NCBI RefSeq assembly: GCF_030464365.1
Contig: NZ_VCYI01000012.1
Location: 1 to 64,000, forward strand
Direction: 5' to 3'
DNA length: 64,000 nucleotides
DNA from: Methanoculleus methanifontis
GTDB taxonomy: Archaea > Halobacteriota > Methanomicrobia > Methanomicrobiales > Methanoculleaceae
Below are positions 57,564 to 64,000 of the stretch, piece by piece (position 1 is the stretch's first letter; each line of letters starts with the position of its first letter). Below the pieces are notes generated by a model. The model did no database searches, was not told the origin of the DNA, and saw only the letters and a program-made list of their open reading frames with translations. A program made the position numbers and the translations under genes.

Positions 57564-60500
57564 TCAGCGCCTCTTCCTCGCCCAGAGGAAGAAGGCTAGC
57601 GGTGCAAGGAGGGGCGCGTAGACGAGCGGTGCCGCAGGTGTCGTCGTCGGCGCGGCAGTGGTCGGCTCCGTCGTTACGTCTTCGGTCGCGGTTACCGTGG
57701 CCGTGACGTTCGTCTCATCGGGTGTGGCGGTCGGCGTCACGGTCACGTTCTCCGGCGCCGCGGCGATGGCAAAGGTGGAGAATCCGGGGGTGGTTGCCCG
57801 GAAGCGGTACTTCCCGTTCTCTTCATCGACGACCTCGGTCTCCAGGATCTGCCAGCCACCGTTGACGTAGCGCATGAGCCTGACGTCCTCCGGGAGCATG
57901 TCGTGCTCCTCGAGCCACTTCGCCGGGACGGTGAAGGTCAACGCCGCGCCGCTGATGTCGTTTTGGTTCACCCACGAGAGGGCGATCTCGATGTATTCGT
58001 AGGTGTTGCCGCCGGGAGGCTCCGCCTGGTTGGACAGCGCCGTCTCCTTCACGACCACCAGCATCTTCGGGATGTTGTTTGCAGCCGTGATAGCGACGCT
58101 GCCGATCGACGTGACGTCGATACCCGAGAAGGTGTGCGTCTCGCCGCTCTTCAGGTTCTCGCAGATCCCTGCGAAGAAGGTGGGGTCAGCGCTGCCGCCG
58201 CTGCTCGAGGCGCGTTTGGTCGACCCGGGTTTAGTCGGGGTCTGTGTGGGATCCGGTGTAGGGTCGGGCGTGGGGTCGGTCGCGGGCTCTGTCGTGATGG
58301 TGACCGCCGCCGTTCCCTCCATGCCACCGGCACAGGCCTTCACGTCCGCAGACCCTTCCATGAACGCCGCGAAGAGGCCGGCCCGGTCGATCGTGCCGAC
58401 ATCATCGTCGGAACACGACCACCAGACCCTGACCCAGTCCATTACGTCGTCGCACTGGTCGAATACGGTGGCCGTGAACTCCCGGGTTTCTCCGGGCGCG
58501 AGTGTGGCCGTGGCCGGTTCGACCTCGACACAGGCCGGGACCGGGAGCGAGGGCAGAACGGTCACGCAGGCGGAGCCACAGACTCCGTCAGCCGATGCGA
58601 TGAGCCGCACCTCGCCGTCACAGAGCGCGGTGAAGATGCCGCACTCGTCGATGGTGCCGACGTTCTCATCGGTGCTCTCCCAGGTCACTTCGCCGTCCAT
58701 CGGGTATCCGTGCCGGTCGAACGCGGTGAGCGTCAGGTTGTGGCCTGCGGGGATGTAGAAGTCGGACGGGCTGACCACGATCCGCGCAACCTCCGGCGAC
58801 GCCGCAGACTGGACGGTCACCGTCGCAGGTTCGACCTCGTCGACCCCGTCGATCGTTGCGGTGACGGATGTGCTGCCTTCGCCTTGTGCGGTGAAGAGGC
58901 CGTTACCGGTGATCTCGCCGACACCCGGGTCGGCGCACGACCAGTCTATGATAGAGCCTGCATTATCCTGTTGACCATACACGGTGAACTGCCACTCGTC
59001 CTCGCAGTTCAGGATGATCACCGACGGGGATATCGCGGCCCCCGAGCGATCGATGACCTCTACGTCCGCCGTCGTGGTGACGCCGCCTACCGATGCAGTG
59101 ACGGTCGCCGTGCCGCAGCCAAGGGCGGAGAAGGCGCCGCTGCAGAGATCAATGGTGCCGACGTCCTCGTCGCTGCACTCCCAGTCGATCTCGACGTCCG
59201 ACATCTCGCAGCCGTCCTGATCGAGGGCGGTCGCGGTGAACGTTGCGGTGTCGCCGGTGGCGAGCGTGATTGCCGCCGGGGTGACGACGATGCTGGAGAG
59301 AACCGGGCCGCCGCAGTTCACGGTGACGGTTGCGGTTCCTTCGGCACCGTCTCCGCATGCGGTGATGGTCGCCGTGCCGCAATCAAGGGCGGTGAAGACG
59401 CCGCACTCATCGATGGTGCCGACGCTCTCATCGTTGCACTCCCAGGTGATCACGGCGTCCTCGACGATGTTGCCGAAGCGGTCGAACGCGACGGCTTCGA
59501 ACTCCAGGTCGTTGCCGCTCTCAAGGCTGACCTCGGACGGCACGACCGCGATCTTCGCGAGCGCCGGCCATTCGTTGACGGTGATGGTTGCTTCCGCAGA
59601 GCAGTTTCCTGCCGTTGCGGTTACGGTCGCCGTGCCCGCGGCAAGGGCGGTGAAGCATCCGTCCTCATCGACAGTTCCGACGGCTTCGTTGCTGCATGCC
59701 CAGTCGATCTCACCGGCGGGCATGACGTTGTCGTCCTGGTCGTAGCCCGTTACCATGAACCTCTGGACATCCTCGACGTCCAGGGTGGCTCCGGGCGGTG
59801 TGAGCGTGATCCTTGTCAGGACCGGCTCTTCCGGTTCATCTGCGTTAACGGTGACGGTCGCGGTTCCGGAGACATCTCCCGCCGACGCGGTGACGGTCGC
59901 GGTGCCTGAGGCAAGGGCGGAGAAGAGGCCGGTATCATCGACGGTTCCGATGGTCTCGTTGTCACATGACCAGGCGAACTCGACGCCGGTCATCTCAAGG
60001 CCGTTCTCGTCAAAGGCAATTGCCGCGAACTGTTCTGTGTCGCCGACATCCAGGGTGGCCGTGTCCGGTTCGACCTCGATGCGTTCGAGCACCGGTTCTT
60101 CGGGCTCATCAGCGGTGACGGTGATGGTCGCGGTTTCGGAGAGGTCGCCCGCTGTTGCGGTGACGGTCGCGGTGCCCGCTGCATGGGCAGTGAAGAAGCC
60201 GCTGGACTCATTGATGGCTCCGACGGTCTCGTTGTCGCACGACCAGGTGACCGAAACGCCGGGCACTTCGCCACCGAACTGGTCACGGACGGTCGCTTCG
60301 AACGTCACCGTCTCGTTGACATCAAGCGTGGCCTCGGGCGGTTCGATCGTGATTTCAGTTGCGGCCGGTTCTTCATCCGTGACCGTGACGGTCGCGGTTC
60401 CGGTGATGTCTTCGGCGGTTGCAGTGATGGTCGCGGTGCCCGCGGCAAGAGCGGTGAAGATGCCGTCCGTGTCGATCTCGCCGACGGTCTCGTTGTCGCA

Positions 60501-61964
60501 CGACCAGTTGAACGCAATGCCGGTCATCTCTTCTTCGAACTGGTCAAGGGCAGTTGCCGCGAACTGCTGTGTGCCGTCGATCTCCAGGGTGACCGTTTCC
60601 GGTTCGACCTCGATGCTATCAAGCACCGGTTCTTCGGGCTCATCAGCAGTGACGGTGACGGTCGCGGTTCCGGCGATGTCTTCGGCAGTTGCGGTGACGT
60701 CCGTCGTGCCCGCCGCATGGGCAGTGAAGAAGCCGGTGTCATCGATGGTTCCGACGGTCGTGTTGCTGCATGCCCAGGCGAACTCGGCGCCGGCCATCTC
60801 TTCTCCGAACTGGTCGAAGGCGGTCGCGGTGAACTGTTCGGTGCCGTCGATCTCCAGCGTGGCCGTGTCCGGTGTGACCGTGACACGATCGAGGATCGGT
60901 TCGACCGGTGCTCCCGGTTCGTAGACGAATATGTAGAGGTTCGAGTCCGATTCACGGCCTCTCTGCCAGACGATCGTGTTTCCGCTGACGGCGGGGTAGA
61001 GATGTTCGTCATCTTTGTCTTCGGACAGAACAACAGACATTTCTTTCTCGGCGGAGAGGTCGTACATGAAGATGCTCCGCGCCGGAACCCGCTTGTCCTC
61101 CCAGACGATGATGCTCCCGCTGATTGCCGGCGCAACCTGGTCGGCGCTGTCGGAGGTGATCCTCTGCTCCCCGCCGGACGGGTCGTCGAGATCGGTCATG
61201 TAGATGTCGGGGTTCCCGTGCCGGTTATCCTCCCAGGCTACGACGCTCCCGTAGAGCGAGGGCCAGGACTGAATCGCCGTGCCCGTGGATACTGCCCCTT
61301 TTATCTCGCCGTCATTGATGGAGTAATACCGGATCCTCTCACCCGCCTCTTCGACCCAGGCGACGTACTTCTCCGAGAGTGCGGGCTTGAACTCGGTGTC
61401 GATGTCCCCTCCGGGGATCGTCATCTTCGCGTCGCACTCGATGACGTCTTTCACGCTGCCGGCGGCGATGTCGTAGAGGACGATGTTGGTATCGCCGCTG
61501 CTGTCGTCGTACCAGGCAACGTAGTTCCCGCGGACGATCGGCAGCCACTGCTTGCCCGTGTCGGTTGTGAGCTGTGTCTCAATGCCTGTAGAACGGTCAT
61601 AGAGGTAGATGTCCCAGTTCCCGTGCCGATAGTCCTGCCAGACGATGTAGTTTCCCGAGATGGACGGCCTCTCCTGCGAGGCGGGGTCGTCGGTTATCCT
61701 CTCGCCGGTATAGGAAGAATACTGCATACCCCGATATGGATCTGCCCTGAATTTGTCTACCGTCCCAAAGTAGATATCCTTGTTATCGTGCCTGTCGTCT
61801 TCCCAGACGATCAGGTTGCCGTCGATATCAGGCCATTCCTGCGCTTCGTTGAAGGGAGAATAGAGATCCTCCCCCGGCGCAGGCTCTACCGCCGCAGCCG
61901 GCGGGATCAACAGTCCGATGGTGACGACTGCGCACAATAGCACCAAATATGCATGTTTTTTCAT
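57564..61964 (-). CDS. Large surface protein: seven propeller-like repeats, ten Ig-like (Big_2) domains, PGF-pre-PGF domain, C-terminal anchor
   Basis: The product has about 1,466 residues and a signal peptide (MKKHAYLVLLCAVVTIGLLI). Seven repeats like GNLIVWEDDRHDNKDIYFG form a TolB-like seven-bladed propeller (about 35-350). Ten bacterial Ig-like domains of 80-90 residues follow (pattern V-x-P-x-x-A-T-L-x-x-G-D-x-x-x-F-x-A-T-A-x-D). Then come a PGF-pre-PGF-type domain (FTVPAKWLEEHDMLPEDVRL ending TTPGFSTFAI), a Thr-rich stretch and a final membrane segment with WARKRR. ATG 61964 follows aggggga, preferred over 61982. An S-layer-associated adhesin or stalk is likely. Confidence 0.88.
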   Translation of the reverse strand: MKKHAYLVLLCAVVTIGLLIPPAAAVEPAPGEDLYSPFNEAQEWPDIDGNLIVWEDDRHDNKDIYFGTVDKFRADPYRGMQYSSYTGERITDDPASQERPSISGNYIVWQDYRHGNWDIYLYDRSTGIETQLTTDTGKQWLPIVRGNYVAWYDDSSGDTNIVLYDIAAGSVKDVIECDAKMTIPGGDIDTEFKPALSEKYVAWVEEAGERIRYYSINDGEIKGAVSTGTAIQSWPSLYGSVVAWEDNRHGNPDIYMTDLDDPSGGEQRITSDSADQVAPAISGSIIVWEDKRVPARSIFMYDLSAEKEMSVVLSEDKDDEHLYPAVSGNTIVWQRGRESDSNLYIFVYEPGAPVEPILDRVTVTPDTATLEIDGTEQFTATAFDQFGEEMAGAEFAWACSNTTVGTIDDTGFFTAHAAGTTDVTATAEDIAGTATVTVTADEPEEPVLDSIEVEPETVTLEIDGTQQFAATALDQFEEEMTGIAFNWSCDNETVGEIDTDGIFTALAAGTATITATAEDITGTATVTVTDEEPAATEITIEPPEATLDVNETVTFEATVRDQFGGEVPGVSVTWSCDNETVGAINESSGFFTAHAAGTATVTATAGDLSETATITVTADEPEEPVLERIEVEPDTATLDVGDTEQFAAIAFDENGLEMTGVEFAWSCDNETIGTVDDTGLFSALASGTATVTASAGDVSGTATVTVNADEPEEPVLTRITLTPPGATLDVEDVQRFMVTGYDQDDNVMPAGEIDWACSNEAVGTVDEDGCFTALAAGTATVTATAGNCSAEATITVNEWPALAKIAVVPSEVSLESGNDLEFEAVAFDRFGNIVEDAVITWECNDESVGTIDECGVFTALDCGTATITACGDGAEGTATVTVNCGGPVLSSIVVTPAAITLATGDTATFTATALDQDGCEMSDVEIDWECSDEDVGTIDLCSGAFSALGCGTATVTASVGGVTTTADVEVIDRSGAAISPSVIILNCEDEWQFTVYGQQDNAGSIIDWSCADPGVGEITGNGLFTAQGEGSTSVTATIDGVDEVEPATVTVQSAASPEVARIVVSPSDFYIPAGHNLTLTAFDRHGYPMDGEVTWESTDENVGTIDECGIFTALCDGEVRLIASADGVCGSACVTVLPSLPVPACVEVEPATATLAPGETREFTATVFDQCDDVMDWVRVWWSCSDDDVGTIDRAGLFAAFMEGSADVKACAGGMEGTAAVTITTEPATDPTPDPTPDPTQTPTKPGSTKRASSSGGSADPTFFAGICENLKSGETHTFSGIDVTSIGSVAITAANNIPKMLVVVKETALSNQAEPPGGNTYEYIEIALSWVNQNDISGAALTFTVPAKWLEEHDMLPEDVRLMRYVNGGWQILETEVVDEENGKYRFRATTPGFSTFAIAAAPENVTVTPTATPDETNVTATVTATEDVTTEPTTAAPTTTPAAPLVYAPLLAPLAFFLWARKRR

Positions 61965-62133
61965 TTCTTTCCCCCTTGACAATCGCTCCCTGTCCGCGAG
62001 ACGGCGGCGCAGACCTGCCGGTAGCGCAAACAGGCTGGCTAACGCAGGTGCTCGCCGGGGCGTCCGGCAGACGGAGAGCGAATTCCGATTTAAGACCCGG
62101 TCATATGGTAGCCGGTGAATGGGTGGATAGCGG

Positions 62134-62146
62134 TATAAATATATAT
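62134..62146 (-). promoter_or_regulatory. TATA box for the large surface protein
   Basis: On the complement the stretch reads atatatatttata, a strong box A. With transcription starting near 62110, the leader would be about 145 bases. Confidence 0.55.
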
Positions 62147-62159
62147 CTTTTACGGTGAT

Positions 62160-63261
62160 TTATTCTTAAATTTTTATAATAAAAACAGGGATCTCTTATG
62201 TGTCTATAGGGCCGCAGGGATGTTCTGGGAGGCCTGCCATGGGCCACCTTCTGCCGGAAGGTGGAGGGGCTGGTGGCCACATAGATTCTCCCCTGGACTG
62301 TTATGACCCCGAGTTTTTTATTATAACTATCGCAGAAGGACCAGGTGCCCTGCCGGTCAGCGCATCGCGGCAAGGTCCCGCCGGTTCCCCAGCCGGGCGA
62401 CCCACACCACGGCGTCGTCGCGGATTTGTCGGGGCGTTCATGTAAGCAGCGGGCGGATGCATCGCGCCTGCCCGGCTCCTTTTCCCGGTCAAGGCGCGAG
62501 TGAGAGACGAAGTCGTTTTCATCCCGACAATATTTCCGGCAACGTCTGCAGAAATGCTGCTGATTTTCTGCGGAACTTTTCCCATACGGGTAAAATGGTT
62601 AGCATTCGACCGGAGCACACCCTACCGGGGGGGAGATGAAGGTCGATCATAGCTTCTGTCGCAGGCCGTTCTGTTTACCAATCAAACCCTCAAGAAGTTG
62701 CATGTATTCATGCATCTACACTAATGGTTGAATATCGCGAGCAAAGTATTATATGATATGAGTTCCATGCTGGAACTCAATACCTGGGGGGGAGTGATAT
62801 TCGGCGCTATGCTCACCTGATGGAGTTTTGCTCGATCGATACGGTGTGTAAGCCTCCCTGGCATTCAGGCACAGGGTGCCGGTGGTTGAACAGTGTCTAC
62901 CCTACAGAGGATGTCGGATGACGTCGATACGGCTGCAGGACATTGGGGATATCCCTCTCTGGACAAACAACGCGAAAAATCCGTCTGAGAGGGTGCGTGA
63001 AGAACCTCACCGGAGCGATCGGCTTTCCGGGGACCAGGAGGTGGTCTTCTCCGACGCCGTCAGCCGGAGCCGGAAACACCGGCTTACTACAAATGGTGAG
63101 GAGGCACTCACCGGCACCCTTGCAGCCTGCCCGTACCGCATCGGAGAGCATGGGTTCACATCCCTCGCCGAATGCGGGGTCCGGCATCTCACCCCATTCC
63201 GCCGGAACAGGTGCGCGGGAATAATCAGACAACGGCTCAAGCAGCAGGTTCGTGATCGTGT
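62160..63261. other. Gene-poor stretch with isolated hairpins before the glycosyltransferase
   Basis: No convincing gene is seen in 1.1 kb. There are two perfect hairpins: ccaccttc-tgccg-gaaggtgg (62244-62264) and gagttcca-tgc-tggaactc (62760-62778), the second just after a TATA-like tattatatgatat. Overlapping open frames exist on both strands (62876-63265 plus; 62897-63283 minus) but neither has a recognised motif or a good ribosome site. The area may contain decayed genes. Confidence 0.5.
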
Positions 63262-64000
63262 ATGAAGATTCTACAGGTGACACCGTTCTTCAAGCCGAGC
63301 TGGGAGTCCGGGGGTGTGGCACGTGCGGCATATGAGATCTCAAAGCGTCTCCAGAGAGCAGGCCACGACGTCACGGTATATACGACGAATCGGAGCACCT
63401 ATCCGACCGGGCTTCCCACGAACAGACCCCTCAATGTCGATGGGATGAAGGTTTACTATTTTGAAAATTTACGGAAGTATTTTCCGGGCGCAGCGCTGCC
63501 CATAGTCCCGTACTACTTACCGTTCGTTGCACACCGGGATCTACAGAATTACGATATAATTCACATCCACGAGCACAGAACACTCCTTGCGGCCATGGTA
63601 AGTCACTATGCCAGGGAATACGGTGTTCCATACGTTCTGCAACCGCATGGGTCGCTCCCGAAAAATAGAACTCTGGGTAAGGCAAGGGTGAAAAATATCT
63701 TTGATTTTATCTTTGGATCCGCCATTTTAGATTCCGCATCAAGACTGATTGTCATGAACAGCATGGAAAAGGAACAGAATATACTGATGGGCATTCATGA
63801 GGATAAGATCGCCGTCATTCCCAACGGCATCAGTTTCGAGAGGTGCGTTACCGCCAGGAGCAAAGGGGAATTCCGGAAGTTTTGCGGGATAGAGAACGGA
63901 AGCAGCCTCGTTCTATACCTGGGCAGAATCGATAGAATCAAGGGAATTGATTTTCTGATAGAAGCGTTTCACCGGCTGGTACAGGAGCAAACAGATGCCA
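63262..64000 (+). CDS. GT4 family glycosyltransferase, N-terminal part (runs off window)
   Basis: ATG 63262 opens a frame that continues past the window end (246 codons seen). It starts MKILQVTPFFKPSWESGGVA, the glycine-rich N-terminal loop of GT-B glycosyltransferases. HIHEHRTLLAAMVSHYA and YVLQPHGSLP follow, and LVLYLGRIDRIKGIDFLIEA marks the start of the second Rossmann domain. It probably adds a sugar in surface glycan or N-glycan synthesis. GC content is lower than in the rest of the window, as often seen in glycan clusters. Confidence 0.88.
   Translation, partial: MKILQVTPFFKPSWESGGVARAAYEISKRLQRAGHDVTVYTTNRSTYPTGLPTNRPLNVDGMKVYYFENLRKYFPGAALPIVPYYLPFVAHRDLQNYDIIHIHEHRTLLAAMVSHYAREYGVPYVLQPHGSLPKNRTLGKARVKNIFDFIFGSAILDSASRLIVMNSMEKEQNILMGIHEDKIAVIPNGISFERCVTARSKGEFRKFCGIENGSSLVLYLGRIDRIKGIDFLIEAFHRLVQEQTDA

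Noticed and set aside
57903-61940. Two long plus-strand frames (668 and 585 residues) opposite the Ig-domain surface protein
   Set aside because: Their periodic Asp/Arg/Gly-rich text mirrors the Ig repeats on the true strand; there are no ribosome sites.
62636-62731. 31-residue Cys-containing frame after a ggggggg ribosome-like site
   Set aside because: No promoter, terminator or recognisable pattern; the poly-G may be part of a repeat. Not supported enough to call.
62876-63265. 129-residue plus frame just before the glycosyltransferase (and its 128-residue antisense)
   Set aside because: No motif in either; the plus frame would overlap the glycosyltransferase start, and composition does not favour one strand.

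Overview
The window reads as chromosomal DNA of a hydrogenotrophic methanogen of the order Methanomicrobiales, most likely a Methanoculleus-type organism. The grounds are genes for an Eha-type energy-converting [NiFe]-hydrogenase, tungsten/molybdenum formylmethanofuran dehydrogenase, F420 biosynthesis (cofE), an archaeal proteasome beta subunit, the KH/beta-CASP termination nuclease aCPSF1 and archaeal Sec61-beta. GC content is high, and TATA-box promoters precede several genes. The genus is inferred from gene content and style, not from a search.

Layout. 1-860: the edge of an IS5-like transposase and AT-richer DNA. 0.86-12 kb: housekeeping and accessory genes (FKBP isomerase, 5'-nucleotidase, ferritin-like protein, a DUF1538 membrane protein paired with a tandem PII-like protein, an SDR oxidoreductase, an acyl-CoA synthetase carrying an N-terminal ribbon-helix-helix DNA-binding domain, hisH, a PAPS-reductase-family protein). 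12-20 kb: a structured RNA or small-ORF candidate, a 26-residue Lys-rich ORF, a CRISPR-like repeat pair, trkH, a PAS sensor without an ATPase domain, a methyltransferase, a TnpB-only insertion element and tRNA-Leu(UAG). 20.2-31.2 kb: one unbroken run of 19 tightly packed genes, ehaB to ehaO, a four-cluster polyferredoxin, fwdD-B-A-C and a zinc ribbon. This physically joins the ion-driven hydrogenase to the first CO2-fixing enzyme of methanogenesis. 31-36 kb: a Rieske flavoprotein, a TreT-like glycosyltransferase and two intergenic zones full of palindromic G-rich repeats and mini-hairpins. 36-44.6 kb: cofE, secG, an amidohydrolase, UspA, a CBS protein, psmB-aCPSF1, an MFS transporter and an aldehyde dehydrogenase.

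44.7-62 kb: secreted fasciclin-domain proteins, one with two blocks of a 10-residue repeat. Then comes a TrmB regulator divergent from a five-gene operon (DUF2115, cupin, NapH-like ferredoxin, cupin, CxxC protein), followed by a small sulfite-reductase-like protein, the CO dehydrogenase CooS and DUF488. A second TnpB element, a cupredoxin lipoprotein, a small lipoprotein and a 1,466-residue surface protein (seven propeller-like repeats plus ten Ig-like domains) complete this part. 62.2-64 kb: a gene-poor stretch and the start of a glycosyltransferase that runs off the window.

The strongest candidates for undescribed biology are: the RHH/acyl-CoA-synthetase fusion with repeated operator-like motifs between it and the divergent SDR gene; the hairpin arrays with constant linkers at 35.1-35.8 kb; the two TnpB elements whose end hairpins keep pairing although their stems differ; and the TrmB-linked redox operon next to cooS. 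All calls come from reading the sequence; no database search was run.
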